From Andreprevotia lacus DSM 23236 (lineage in GTDB: Bacteria > Pseudomonadota > Gammaproteobacteria > Burkholderiales > Chitinibacteraceae), in NCBI RefSeq assembly GCF_900176275.1, contig NZ_FWXD01000009.1, forward strand, positions 62,001 through 126,000: DNA of 64,000 nt, written 5' to 3'. Under the pieces are notes generated by a model. The model was given only the letters and a program-made list of their open reading frames with translations, searched no databases and had not been told where the DNA came from. Shown in pieces: positions 1 through 9,004 of this stretch (its first letter is position 1; every line of letters starts with the position of its first letter). Position numbers and translations under genes: made by a program.

Positions 1-768
1 CAGTCTGTCGCCACCGGCACAAGCATGACGTTTGCCATCTATCTGCCGCCGCAAGCGGCCAGTGGCAAAGTGCCGGTGCTGTACTGGCTTTCGGGCCTGA
101 CCTGCACCGACGAGAACTTTGCCACCAAGGCCGGCGCACAACGCGTGGCGGCCGAATTGGGCATGGCGCTGGTGCTGCCCGATACCAGCCCGCGCGGCGA
201 TGGCATCGCCGATGCAGAGGGCTATGACCTGGGCCAGGGGGCCGGTTTTTACGTGAACGCCACGCAAGCACCGTGGGCGCAGCATTACCGCATGTATGAC
301 TATGTGGTGGACGAGTTGCCGGCGCTGGTGGAAACGCACTTCCCGGTCACCACCCAACGCGCCATCAGCGGGCACTCGATGGGGGGGCACGGCGCGCTGA
401 TGGTGGCGCTACGCAACCCGGGGCGCTACAGCTCTGCCTCTGCCTTCGCCCCCATCGTCAATCCCAGCCAGGTGCCGTGGGGCCAGAACGCTTTTGCCCA
501 TTACCTGGGGGACGATCGCAGCAATTGGCTGGCCTACGACAGCTGCCAATTGCTGGCCGCGGCCGAGACGGAAATCCCCATGCTGATCGATCAAGGCGAG
601 CAGGACAGCTTCATGCCGCTGCAGCTGCAACCGGATGCATTTGCCAGCCTTGCGCAGCAACGCAACTGGCCGCTGACATTGCGCCGGCAGCCGGGCTATG
701 ACCATAGCTACTACTTCATCGCCAGCTTCATTGAGGACCATCTGCGGTTTCATTCCGCTCATTGGTGA
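1..768 (+). CDS. fghA: S-formylglutathione hydrolase (5' partial)
   Basis: Esterase D family serine hydrolase that converts S-formylglutathione to formate and glutathione in formaldehyde detoxification. The reading frame is open from base 1, and the residues before the first Met (QSVATGTS) fit the family N-terminus, so the start lies outside the window; 255 residues are visible of about 280. The nucleophile elbow SGHSMGGHG is at about nt 367-393. Candidate acid and base are in IDQGEQDSF (nt 586-612) and GYDHSYYF (nt 694-717). The gene usually sits beside glutathione-dependent formaldehyde dehydrogenase, which would be upstream and out of view. No terminator is evident after the stop. Confidence 0.93.
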   Translation, partial: QSVATGTSMTFAIYLPPQAASGKVPVLYWLSGLTCTDENFATKAGAQRVAAELGMALVLPDTSPRGDGIADAEGYDLGQGAGFYVNATQAPWAQHYRMYDYVVDELPALVETHFPVTTQRAISGHSMGGHGALMVALRNPGRYSSASAFAPIVNPSQVPWGQNAFAHYLGDDRSNWLAYDSCQLLAAAETEIPMLIDQGEQDSFMPLQLQPDAFASLAQQRNWPLTLRRQPGYDHSYYFIASFIEDHLRFHSAHW

Positions 769-867
769 TGATTGCGGGGCTGACTGACTGCCCTTCGGCG
801 CACCGCAGCGCCGGGAAATCATCATTTCTGACAGATTGGACGTCTGTTGGCAGGGGGCAGATCAGGC

Positions 868-1626
868 TCAGAACGGCATCTGTTTGCTGGTGGAGAAAAA
901 GTACTTCGACTTGATCTTCACCAGCGTGCCGTCCTGCTTCATGTCGCGTATCGCCTGCGAAAATTTTTTGGCCAGCTCTTCCCCACGCGCGCCCAGGGTC
1001 CTCGAAAACGCGATGTACTGCGGATTGTCCGACAGCACCTGTACCGTTTCCAGCGGTGCCGCCTTGGTCTGATGCACGAAGTACTCGATGACATGCTCAT
1101 CGGTCGCAATCAGTCGGTAGCGCTGCAGTTGCAGTTTTTTCAGCAGGGCCTGGTTGTCCATGCTCGGGTCGCGGCGCAGCGCAAGGTTCTGGTCGAAGGT
1201 GGCGCCATAGCTGTAGCCCAGCACTACGCCGATCAGCTCGTTTTTGACGTCCTCCAGCGAACTGGCGTGCACCCCGGCGCCTTTGAGTGCCATTAGCGAG
1301 ATGCGCTCATGGCCGGCGGCTTCGTCGGTGAAAAACAGAAACTCGGCGCGCTCCTTGCTGAATACGGGCATGAAGATACCGTCGCTCTGACCGCTTCTGG
1401 CCGAAGCCAGCGCCCGGTTCCATGGCATGACGCTGATATCGGCCTCGCAGCCCAGCCGCTTGCACAACTCGCGCACTACATCAACTTCTGCACCGGAAAG
1501 CCGCCCTCCCTGCTGGATCACGTAGGGCGGGAATTCAGTCGTCGCAAAAACGAGTTTTTCGGCGTGGGCGGGCAGGGTTGCCAAGATGAGCAGCGTCAGT
1601 ATGGCAAGGCGGCAGGGCATGTTCAT
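868..1626 (-). CDS. Periplasmic solute-binding protein, amino-acid type (SBP_bac_3)
   Basis: A 252-residue secreted protein with an N-terminal signal peptide (hydrophobic ILTLLILATLPAHA, cleavage near residue 22). The start of the mature protein, FATTEFPPYV, and later blocks such as MPWNRALASARSG and FSKERAEFLFF are typical of the polar amino-acid ABC-transporter binding fold (PBPb). No permease or ATPase lies nearby, so it is an orphan binding protein. Many such orphan proteins in betaproteobacteria are annotated only as transporter substrate-binding proteins, and the ligand cannot be read from the sequence. A second in-frame Met lies two codons downstream (nt 1620). Confidence 0.85.
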   Translation of the reverse strand: MNMPCRLAILTLLILATLPAHAEKLVFATTEFPPYVIQQGGRLSGAEVDVVRELCKRLGCEADISVMPWNRALASARSGQSDGIFMPVFSKERAEFLFFTDEAAGHERISLMALKGAGVHASSLEDVKNELIGVVLGYSYGATFDQNLALRRDPSMDNQALLKKLQLQRYRLIATDEHVIEYFVHQTKAAPLETVQVLSDNPQYIAFSRTLGARGEELAKKFSQAIRDMKQDGTLVKIKSKYFFSTSKQMPF

Positions 1627-1932
1627 GGTCTATACGGGTAGCAGGCGGTTTTCGAGGCGCTTTGATACATCTTAGGTCGCCGCGTGATGCTTACAAATCG
1701 TACGCCCATGGGACATGGTCTGCGCTGTCTTTACGTCGTATCCCTGCCTTGGTGAGTTGCATCACACGCATCGGCAGAAATCGAGTCAACCCGGATCGGG
1801 TCGCGCCCGTTTTTAGGCTGCAAAGGCCATGCATGCTTCGGGCCCAGTGGTGAAACAGGGTGATGTGCTAACTGATGTTCCCGATACGGTTTCACTGATC
1901 CATATTGGATGTATCGCTTGCGGGAGTTGGCC
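1627..1932. other. Intergenic region between divergent genes
   Basis: About 300 bases between the divergently transcribed binding protein and the arylsulfotransferase-like lipoprotein. I see no convincing gene, RNA or strong hairpin. It must contain the promoters of both genes. Confidence 0.5.
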
Positions 1933-3459
1933 ATGACCAGAGTGCTCGTGTCTGTCTTGCTGTCGGGTTTGTTGCTGAGCGGGTGTGGTGGCGGGGGAGA
2001 TGGTGCCAGCCAGACAACCACAACGCCCCAGCCTCAGTTGCAGGTGCAGTCGGTGGCTGAGGGGGTAACCCAGTTCATCCGGATTGCCAGCCTGCAGGTG
2101 CAGGGCGCTAGCGCCTTGAGCAGTGCCCAGTTCGAGATTGCGCCACGGGCGGGCAGCAAGTCGCGCTCGGTGCTGGTGCAATACGATCGCAGTTATCTGC
2201 TGCGGCGCGGCTGGTATGACGAGGCCAGCCACATGTTGCGCCTGCCGCTGTTCGGGCTGTATGCGGGACGTGATAACCAGGTGCAGCTGACCGCGCGTTT
2301 TGCCGATGGCAGCCAGGCCACCACGGCGCTGACGGTAACGACGCCGGCCTATGTCGATGCCAAGGGCGTTTACGATCATCTCACCGTGCATACGCCACGC
2401 AGTGGCGATGTGCTGGCCTATGACTTCGTGATGCTCAAGCCCATGCTGGGTGCGCCGGTGGTGCTGGATACCGATGGCGAGCTGCGCTGGATGGGGCAAC
2501 CGCCGGTCAGCACGCTGTCGTCGCAGGCATCCATCTTTACCGGCAGCGATTTCCTGGTGGGGTCGAACACCGATGCGACGCTGTACCGGCTGTATCTGGA
2601 CGGCGGCTATGATCAGGCGACGGTGCAGGACAGCAGCATCAACAACTTCCATCACGATATCCTGCCCGGCAAGACGGGCTATCTGGTCGAGCTGGATACC
2701 CAAAGTGGCGGGGTGCAGAACATCGAGTCGGTGCTGGAAGAAGTCGATGGCAGCGGTCAGGTGCTCAAGCGCTGGGATCTGGCGCAAATCCTGCGCGATA
2801 CCATACGCGCCGGGGGCGAAGACCCGGCGCCGTTCATCCGCGACGGCGTGGACTGGTTTCACATGAACTCGGCCATTTATGATGCGCGCGACGATAGCGT
2901 GATCGTGTCCAGCCGCGAGAATTTCGTCCTCAAGCTCGATTACGCTACCGGCACGGTGAAGTGGATACTGGGTGACACCAGCAAGTACTGGTACACGCAA
3001 TTTGCCTCGCTGCGCGCGCTGACGCTGGCATTGAACGATGCGCCGCCGGTGGGCCAGCATGCCTTGTCGATCACGCCCTATGGCGACCTGATGATGTTCG
3101 ACAATGGCAAGGCCAGCCTCAACAACCCCTATGGCACATCGGCAGGCATCAACAATACCGTCAGTGCGGCGATCTCCTACAACATCAACACCCAGACGCG
3201 CAGTGCCTATCTGACCTCGCGCTTCATCCATCCCGAGCAGCTGTATTCGCCGTTTTGCTCCAGCACCTATCTGGATGCTTCGGGCGGGCAGTTGATCGGC
3301 TATGCGGTGGCCACCGATGCGCAGGGCGTGACGACCATGCGCCTGGTGGGGCGGCTGGCCAATGGCGTGATTGCCTTTGACTACGGCTTTCCGACCGCTG
3401 GCTGCGCAACCGGCTGGAACGCACGGGCGATCAATCTGCACGGCATGATGTTGCAATGA
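1933..3459 (+). CDS. Arylsulfotransferase (ASST)-like lipoprotein
   Basis: A 508-residue predicted lipoprotein. The start at 1933 is chosen because GGGAG lies 8 bases upstream and it gives a clean lipoprotein signal, LLLSGCGGGG, with the lipid cysteine at residue 18. The rest matches the PAPS-independent arylsulfate sulfotransferase family, which moves sulfate between phenols by a ping-pong mechanism through a sulfo-histidine. Candidate catalytic positions are conserved: NNFHHDI (nt ~2641-2661), DWFHMNS (~2851), the Arg in SSREN (~2908) and GQHALSI (~3052). E. coli AssT works with a DsbL/DsbI pair; none is encoded here. A strong hairpin follows the stop. Confidence 0.82.
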   Translation: MTRVLVSVLLSGLLLSGCGGGGDGASQTTTTPQPQLQVQSVAEGVTQFIRIASLQVQGASALSSAQFEIAPRAGSKSRSVLVQYDRSYLLRRGWYDEASHMLRLPLFGLYAGRDNQVQLTARFADGSQATTALTVTTPAYVDAKGVYDHLTVHTPRSGDVLAYDFVMLKPMLGAPVVLDTDGELRWMGQPPVSTLSSQASIFTGSDFLVGSNTDATLYRLYLDGGYDQATVQDSSINNFHHDILPGKTGYLVELDTQSGGVQNIESVLEEVDGSGQVLKRWDLAQILRDTIRAGGEDPAPFIRDGVDWFHMNSAIYDARDDSVIVSSRENFVLKLDYATGTVKWILGDTSKYWYTQFASLRALTLALNDAPPVGQHALSITPYGDLMMFDNGKASLNNPYGTSAGINNTVSAAISYNINTQTRSAYLTSRFIHPEQLYSPFCSSTYLDASGGQLIGYAVATDAQGVTTMRLVGRLANGVIAFDYGFPTAGCATGWNARAINLHGMMLQ

Positions 3460-3494
3460 TGGGTGCAGCTACGCCCAAGAGGGAATAACAAGAA

Positions 3495-3520
3495 AAACGG
3501 CCCGCATCAGCGGGCCGTTT
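3495..3520. terminator. Rho-independent terminator, probably bidirectional
   Basis: Perfect stem of AAACGGCCCGC and GCGGGCCGTTT around a 4-base ATCA loop, with A and T tracts on either side. It lies between the convergent arylsulfotransferase gene and the chitin-active enzyme gene and can serve both. Confidence 0.85.
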
Positions 3521-3561
3521 GCTTGCCGGCTGGCGGGGTTGGCCCGCCAGCCATGCCCGGT

Positions 3562-6030
3562 TTAATGGAGGACCACCGACACCGGCTTGCTGTAGTAATT
3601 GATGATCTTGTTCGCCAGCCAACCGTGGTCATCGGTGTTGCTGAAGTTCTTGATCACGTTGGTGGTATTGCCGCCGCCCCACAGGATGGAGAAGACATTG
3701 TTGCTGGCCGCCAGTGCCAGCTTGCCGTTGTCGATGCTCCAGTTGTAGTTGCCCGACTTGCCAGCGTATTCCAGCAGGTATTGCTGGTAGTTGGCGCTGC
3801 CGCTCAGGCAGTTGTAGGCCGCACTGCCGCACGAAACCTGGAAGCTGCCCACCGCGCTGTTGGCGTTGCTGCTGCTGGCGGTGCCCATGATCAGGTTGCT
3901 CAGGTTGGACGTTAGGTTGCTGTCGCCGAAGAAGTACACCGGCGCAGTGCTGAACACATAGCTGCCTGCAGTGCCCTGGAACAACTCGGGGTTGCTTTCC
4001 GAAGTGTTGGGCAGGTGCGAGCCGGGAATCTGCCACAACATCATTGGAATGTTGTTGTTGGCCTTGCTCACCTGGCCGACGGCGGTGAGGAAGTTATCCC
4101 ACGAGCGCGCGTTGTACAGCGTGGCCGAACCCGGCGCGGCGCTGTCGTCCATCTCGTAACGATCAAACAGGAAGAAGTCCGGGCTGGTGGCATTGCCGGT
4201 GGTGATGGTGCCCGGCGCGTTGGTCTTCAGCCAGTTGGAAACCGGTGTCGAGAAGGTCGACGCGATTTGCGCGTCGGTCAGCGTGTTGTGCAGCCAGAAG
4301 CCCGAGCCGATGGCCCACATGTTCTCCTGCCAGCCGAACGTCACCGTGTTCTTCGGTGCCAGGGTGCGGATCAGCCAGTTGTTGGCTTCCACCCAGCCCG
4401 CAAAGCCGGCGGCAAAGGTCGGGGTTGGATACGCGGCGGTGTCATAGGTCGGATTGCTGATGCAAGACTTGAACCACGCGCCCACCTGGCTATCCGTGCT
4501 GCCGGTGCCCACGGTGTTGCCGACGTTGGAGTTCCAGAACAGGTCGTTCTGGCCATCCACGCTCCATGCCGGGTAACCGTCATCCAGCATGTTCTGCAGG
4601 ATCTGCACCGGGTTGCCGGTATAGGTCTTGCCGATATAGGTGGCCTTGCCCACGCCGTTCGGATCACCGGTGTTGGTGTAGCTGCGGCTGGTGGTCATCA
4701 GACACATGGCTTGGGCCACGGCGGTATTCACCGCGCCGGCCGGCAGTGCGCTGTTCACCATGCTGATGTAGCTGTTCTGCTGGATGGCGCCGAGCAGGTC
4801 AGGATTCATCAGCAGTGAGCCGTAATAGCTGTTGCCGTTGTACGTCACCGGGCGGTAGCGCAGCATCAATGCATCGGCGGCCAGCGTGGAGAAGTGGCGG
4901 CCCATGATGTAGCTGGCCGTTGCCATGGCGCTGCTGGCGCCGGCGGGGGCGTTGGTGAAGTCGTCGACGTTCTGGCCGCCGCTCATTTGCGCGGTGTATT
5001 CGACGATGGCGACGCGCATCGGATGGTTGTTGATCGCGCTGAGCGCGGTCAGGTCACGGGTCATGCGGTAGGCGTTGCTCGGCGGGTCGATCACGCCCGG
5101 ATCACCGTTGCCGTTCACGCCGGCGTACTTGAAGACCACGTCGACCGGACGGCCGCCGAAGTCATCGTTGCCGCCGGTCGAGCTGGCAGTCGGTGTGGTG
5201 TTGTTCGGGCCACCAATCGCGCCTTGCGCAACGAAGGCCGGCCAGCCAGGCACCGAGCCACCGCTGATGATGGGCAACGGGGTGGGGCTGGGCGTCGGCG
5301 TTGCGCCCGGTGTCGGGGTCGCGGTGGTGCCCGGGACCGGTGTCGGCGTGGCGACGGTGCCGCTGCAGCTGCCCAGATCGGTCCAGGGCAGGCCGCTGCC
5401 GGCATTGGTATCAGGCTGATTGCCTTGCGTCCACCACTTGGCCTGATAGTTGCGGCCGTTGTAGCTCACTTGGGCGCCGCCCGAATAGGCGGTGCCACTG
5501 TTCCAGCTTGTCAGGCAGCCCGAGCCGGATGGCGTCGGTGTCGCGGTCGGTGCCGGCGTAGCCGTTGGCGCCGTGGTGGGGGTGGGGGTCGATGTCGGCA
5601 CAGGCGTGGTGGTCGGCTTGGGCGTTGCTGTCGGGCTTGGGGTTGCAGTGGCCGCCGGTGTCGGGGTCACGGTTGGCTTGGGGGTTGCGGTCGCTGCCGG
5701 TGTAGGCGTGGCCGTCGGAGCGGGTGTCGCGGTCGGCTTGGGCGTTGCCGTGGGGGCGGGTGTTGCGGTCGGGGCCGGCGTCGGTGTCGGCGTGCTGCCG
5801 CTGTCTACGCCCAGATAGGTCCACAGGCTGGCGGTGGTCGGGTTCCAGCCGGTGCTGCTGTAGTCGGTCTGATTGACGGTGGCCTTATAGTCGCCGCCGT
5901 TGTACGACACGATGGTGCCGGCGGTGTAGTAGGTATCGGCCTGCCATGCGGGGTAGGTGGCGGCCAGCGCATGGGCTGCCAGTAGCGCGGCAGGCAATGC
6001 CGCCAGCGCCTTGGGTATTGCACGATGCAT
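3562..6030 (-). CDS. Secreted CBM5/12 protein with unrecognised TIM-barrel-like catalytic module
   Basis: An 822-residue exoenzyme. A signal peptide (cleavage near AHALAA, residue ~24) is followed by a CBM5/12 chitin-binding module (~25-75, YPAWQADTYYTAGTIVSYNG), a long Pro-Thr-Ala linker, a second CBM5/12 (~172-225) and another linker. The C-terminal ~560 residues do not contain the GH18 DxxDxDxE motif or any GH19 signature I recognise. Strand-like segments ending in acidic residues recur: VVFKYAG, VAIVEYTAQ, LLMNPDLL, FGWQENMW, FLFDRYEMDD, MMLWQIPG and FSILWGGG. This resembles a (beta/alpha)8 glycosidase. The N-terminal module is nearly identical to those of the two downstream GH18 chitinases, so chitin or a chitin derivative is the likely substrate, but the catalytic family is not assigned. 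Confidence 0.72.
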   Translation of the reverse strand: MHRAIPKALAALPAALLAAHALAATYPAWQADTYYTAGTIVSYNGGDYKATVNQTDYSSTGWNPTTASLWTYLGVDSGSTPTPTPAPTATPAPTATPKPTATPAPTATPTPAATATPKPTVTPTPAATATPSPTATPKPTTTPVPTSTPTPTTAPTATPAPTATPTPSGSGCLTSWNSGTAYSGGAQVSYNGRNYQAKWWTQGNQPDTNAGSGLPWTDLGSCSGTVATPTPVPGTTATPTPGATPTPSPTPLPIISGGSVPGWPAFVAQGAIGGPNNTTPTASSTGGNDDFGGRPVDVVFKYAGVNGNGDPGVIDPPSNAYRMTRDLTALSAINNHPMRVAIVEYTAQMSGGQNVDDFTNAPAGASSAMATASYIMGRHFSTLAADALMLRYRPVTYNGNSYYGSLLMNPDLLGAIQQNSYISMVNSALPAGAVNTAVAQAMCLMTTSRSYTNTGDPNGVGKATYIGKTYTGNPVQILQNMLDDGYPAWSVDGQNDLFWNSNVGNTVGTGSTDSQVGAWFKSCISNPTYDTAAYPTPTFAAGFAGWVEANNWLIRTLAPKNTVTFGWQENMWAIGSGFWLHNTLTDAQIASTFSTPVSNWLKTNAPGTITTGNATSPDFFLFDRYEMDDSAAPGSATLYNARSWDNFLTAVGQVSKANNNIPMMLWQIPGSHLPNTSESNPELFQGTAGSYVFSTAPVYFFGDSNLTSNLSNLIMGTASSSNANSAVGSFQVSCGSAAYNCLSGSANYQQYLLEYAGKSGNYNWSIDNGKLALAASNNVFSILWGGGNTTNVIKNFSNTDDHGWLANKIINYYSKPVSVVLH

Positions 6031-6113
6031 ATCTCACTCCATTTTCTGTTTTTTGAATGGTTACTTCTGGCTTGGTTGCGACCCTGGCGCTGGCCTTGCG
6101 GCCGGGCACCAGC

Positions 6114-6146
6114 AAAAAGACCCCACCGGGTCGCAGTCCGGTGGGG
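6114..6146 (-). terminator. Rho-independent terminator of GH18 gene
   Basis: On the minus strand a stem of CCCCACCGG paired with CCGGTGGGG is followed by TCTTTTT. It lies about 150 bases after the stop of the 694-residue GH18 gene. A second GC-rich hairpin, without a T tract, lies at about 6190-6212. Confidence 0.75.
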
Positions 6147-6292
6147 CTAAGGAGACTTCCAGGCATGCCCGAAAGTTACGCTTCAAGGGTGGGGCCGGCC
6201 GAGACCGGCCCCGGCAGCTCGCAGGCAGAACCCGGTACTGCATTGCCGTCCAAGGTTTGTGAGTCCATCCGGCGGGGTTCTGCCCTTGACGC

Positions 6293-8377
6293 TTACTGAT
6301 TGACCGTGGCCATCGCGGCGGTCAGCGAGCCGGTTGCATCGTCACCATCCAGCTCCCAGCTGAAGATGCCGTTCAAACCCTTGCTCTTGACGTAGCTGGC
6401 CTTGGCTTGGATGTCGGCCGGGGTGTCGTACGACCAGAAGGTGCTGCCGTCATACTTCCACGATGCCTTGGCGGTGGCGTTGTAGTAGACCGTGCCGGCG
6501 GCGTTCTTCAGCACCTTGTAGTCCTCGATGCCTGCTTCGTAGGTGCCGGTGGCGGCCTTGGTGCCCGGTTGATACAGGCCGTTGTTGGTGCTCGACACAT
6601 TGGTCCAGCCACGGCCGTAGAACGGTACGCCCAGGTTGATCTTCGATGCCGGCAGGCCAGCAGCAAGCAACGCGGTAATGGCGTCGTCGATGTTGTAGCT
6701 GGCAAGGTCGCCACCTGCTGCCACGTTCGGGCTGGCCGGGTCCTTGTACAGATTGGCCTGGAAGTCGGTCACGGTGCCTGCGCCGACCGTGGTGCCGGTT
6801 TCCCATGCACCGTGGAAGTCGTAGCTCATCAGGTCAACCCAGTCGATGTACGGCGCGTACTTGGCCGGTTCGGTCTGGCGGATCTTGTCGGCGCCGGAGC
6901 CCACGGCCACAGTCAGCAGGTAGTGGCTGGCGCCATTGGCTGCGGCAGCAGCATCGAGCTGGGTGCGGAATTCCTGCATCAGCAAGGTGTAGTTCTGCTT
7001 GTCGGCCGCCGATACGGTGTTGTAGCCAACCCCCTGGATCACCGGGTATTCCCAGTCGATGGTCAGGCCGTCGAAGATGCCCTTGAGCGAGCCGGCGCCG
7101 CCGGTGTTGTTGGACGAATCCGCCGGATAGTTGCCGTTGATGTACAGGTCCACGCACGACGACACCAGCGCCTTGCGGCCTGCATCGGTGGCTGCTGCGG
7201 CCGAGAACCACTTCGACCAGGTCCAGCCGCCCAGCGCCATGGTGACCTTCAGGTTCGGATACTTCGCCTTCAGCTGCTTGAGCTGACCGAAGTTGCCGCG
7301 TACCGGGTTGCTCCACAGGTCTGCCACGCCGCTGACGGAGTTCGAAGCATCGAAGCTCTTCTGGATGTCGGCAAATGCATCGCCGCCATCACCGTTGCCG
7401 CTTTCGGTACGGGTGACATTGCCCTGGCACTTGTAGGTGCCGTCGGCCTGTTGATACACGTTGTTGAACGCGTACATCAGATAGCTCAGCTTGGCGGCCT
7501 GGCCCGAGGTATCGACGTTGCGCAGCATGTAGTTGCGGCCGTAGATGCCCCACTGCGCGAAGTAGGAGCCGATCTGCTTGCTGCCGGTGCTCGGTACAGG
7601 CGTTGCCGTGGGGGCCGGGGTCGCTGTCGGCGCCGGCGTGGCGGTCGGGCCGGACACTGGTGTCGGGGTCACGGTCGGTGCCGGCGTGGCCGTTGCGACC
7701 GGTGTCGGTGTTGCAGTGGGCTTGGGCGTTGCCGTCGCAGCCGGCGTCGGCGTGGCGGTCGGCGTGCTGCCGCCGCAAGCGCCCAGGTCGGTCCACGGCA
7801 GGCCGTCACCGGTGTTGGACGACGGGATATTGCCCTGGGTCCACCACTTGGCCTGGTAGTTGTGGCCGTTGTAGCTCACCTGAGCGCCACCCGAATAGGC
7901 GGTGCCGCTGTCCCACGTGGCATAGCAGCCCGAGCCGGCCGGTGTCGGTGTCACGGTCGGGGCCGGCGTTGCGGTTGGTGCGGTGGTCGGGGTCGGCGTG
8001 CTGGTCGGCACCGGCGTAGTGGTCGGCTTCGGTGTCGCGGTGGCTGCCGGTGTCGGCGTCGCGGTCGGCACCGGCGTCGAAGTCGGCTTGGGGGTGGCCG
8101 TGGCCGTCGGTGTGGCGGTCGGGGCAGGTGTCGGTGTTGGCGTGGTGCTGTCTACGCCGATGTAGGTCCACAGGCTGGCGGTGGTGGGGTTCCAGCCGGT
8201 GCTGGCGTAGTCGGTCTGGTTGACGGTGGCTTTATAGTCGCCGCCGTTGTAGGACACGATGGTGCCGGCGGTGTAGTAGGTATCGGCCTGCCAGGCCGGG
8301 TAGCTTGCGGCGAACGCATGGGTTGCCAGCAACGCTGCCGGAATGACGGCGAGTGCGAAGCGAGTCGATTGCAACAT
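6293..8377 (-). CDS. GH18 chitinase with two CBM5/12 modules, motif variant DGLTIDWE
   Basis: A 694-residue secreted chitinase: signal peptide (MLQSTRFALAVIPAALLATHAFAA), CBM5/12, Pro-Thr linker, second CBM5/12, linker and a C-terminal GH18 barrel (~residues 270-694). GH18 hallmarks include KVTMALGGWTWS, then FDGLTIDWEYP with catalytic Glu443, then YDFHGAWE and GVPFYGRGW. The usual DxxDxDxE pattern has Thr439 in place of the first Asp of the DxDxE core; Asp436, Asp441 and Glu443 remain. The N-terminal 0.78 kb is almost identical to the neighbouring GH18 gene. Upstream, at a fixed distance, lie a palindrome and a second motif shared with that gene. The start has a GGAG ribosome-binding site. 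Confidence 0.93.
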   Translation of the reverse strand: MLQSTRFALAVIPAALLATHAFAASYPAWQADTYYTAGTIVSYNGGDYKATVNQTDYASTGWNPTTASLWTYIGVDSTTPTPTPAPTATPTATATPKPTSTPVPTATPTPAATATPKPTTTPVPTSTPTPTTAPTATPAPTVTPTPAGSGCYATWDSGTAYSGGAQVSYNGHNYQAKWWTQGNIPSSNTGDGLPWTDLGACGGSTPTATPTPAATATPKPTATPTPVATATPAPTVTPTPVSGPTATPAPTATPAPTATPVPSTGSKQIGSYFAQWGIYGRNYMLRNVDTSGQAAKLSYLMYAFNNVYQQADGTYKCQGNVTRTESGNGDGGDAFADIQKSFDASNSVSGVADLWSNPVRGNFGQLKQLKAKYPNLKVTMALGGWTWSKWFSAAAATDAGRKALVSSCVDLYINGNYPADSSNNTGGAGSLKGIFDGLTIDWEYPVIQGVGYNTVSAADKQNYTLLMQEFRTQLDAAAAANGASHYLLTVAVGSGADKIRQTEPAKYAPYIDWVDLMSYDFHGAWETGTTVGAGTVTDFQANLYKDPASPNVAAGGDLASYNIDDAITALLAAGLPASKINLGVPFYGRGWTNVSSTNNGLYQPGTKAATGTYEAGIEDYKVLKNAAGTVYYNATAKASWKYDGSTFWSYDTPADIQAKASYVKSKGLNGIFSWELDGDDATGSLTAAMATVNQ
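7598..8377 (-). repeat. Duplicated N-terminal block (copy 1)
   Basis: This coding segment (signal peptide, CBM5/12, linker, CBM5/12, second linker) is nearly identical in DNA to 11038-11815. The similarity stops where the Pro-Thr linker passes into the different GH18 domains. It indicates recent duplication or gene conversion with module shuffling at the linker. Confidence 0.85.
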
Positions 8378-8556
8378 TCTAGTGATGCTCCATCCTTGGG
8401 TCGGTGCGTGTTGGTATTGTTAGGTGGTGCTCACTGGTCTTGGCGCAAAAGGACAAATCGTAATGCAGCGTACATTTTTTCGTCCTGGCCCGGAACAGCG
8501 GTTGCAGCCGCACAGGTCATGCAACGCTGCCTATTAGCGCCAATCGGAAAATCGCC

Positions 8557-8586
8557 GTCAAATATGTTGTGTATCAACAATTTGAC
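8557..8586. promoter_or_regulatory. Palindromic operator candidate, copy 1
   Basis: Imperfect inverted repeat: left arm GTCAAATATGTTG, right arm CAACAATTTGAC, centre TGTAT. It lies 179 bases upstream of the GH18 start at 8377. A matching site occurs 178 bases upstream of the other GH18 gene although the DNA between is not conserved. A regulator-binding site is the simplest reading. Confidence 0.55.
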
Positions 8587-8703
8587 ATACTACAGGCTAA
8601 CGAAAAAGCATCAAATTGGTACTACATACAACGGAGTGATTTGTATTTGTGCAGTGCAGAATATCGTGTAAGAAATTCATGAGAGTTGTGATGTGGTTGC
8701 AAA

Positions 8704-8717
8704 TGGACAAATGGTGC
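8704..8717. promoter_or_regulatory. Shared upstream motif TGGACAAATGGTGC, copy 1
   Basis: A 14-base motif lying 327 bases from the GH18 start. The second GH18 gene has TGGACAAATTGTGC at exactly the same 327-base offset. It may be a second binding site for the same control system. Confidence 0.4.
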
Positions 8718-8943
8718 GGTGCAAAATCATTATTTGTTGATGTAGTAATTGTTGCCGGAAACGGTATGAAAAATTGCGCTGGCATACAGGCTCCGCAGGC
8801 TGGGAAGTGTGTAGTTTTTGCGTCATGTCTGACCGGTGCCGCAGCTGCCCGCACTGTTGCCCGCCCGGCGTGACTTGGCCACGGGCGTGTCAGGCGGGCC
8901 TGCATGCCTTGGGCGGTCTGTACTGACCCATAAACTGGTCATG

Positions 8944-8972
8944 AAAAAGGGCAGACCTTGCGGCCTGCCCTT
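8944..8972 (-). terminator. Rho-independent terminator of second GH18 gene
   Basis: On the minus strand AAGGGCAGGCC pairs with GGTCTGCCCTT (one mismatch) around a short loop and is followed by TTTTT. It lies 32 bases beyond the stop codon of the 936-residue chitinase. Confidence 0.8.
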
Positions 8973-9004
8973 CAACCCGGTTCAGCCGGGAAGGTGTTAC
9001 TGGT

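Larger units (their letters stand above)
8378..8943. other. AT-richer intergenic region upstream of GH18 gene
   Basis: A 566-base non-coding stretch, clearly richer in A and T than its surroundings. It carries a 30-base palindrome (8557-8586), a TGGACAAAT motif (8704-8717) and an extra GGACAAAT at 8451-8458. I see no credible gene; the short ORFs have unlikely composition and no homologous pattern. Confidence 0.6.

Noticed and set aside
1813-3456. 547-codon open frame on the minus strand
   Set aside because: Complement of the arylsulfotransferase-like gene, with no recognisable domain or ribosome-binding site.
5270-5810. Regular short repeats resembling a CRISPR or tandem-repeat locus (also near 7600-8155, 10995-11590, 49895-50330)
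   Set aside because: They are in frame and encode Pro-Thr-Ala linkers of secreted enzymes; there are no unique spacers of constant length and no cas genes.
8597-8905. 102-codon open frame upstream of the second chitinase terminator
   Set aside because: Unlikely composition, no ribosome-binding site, and it spans the conserved motif at 8704-8717 in a non-coding AT-rich region.
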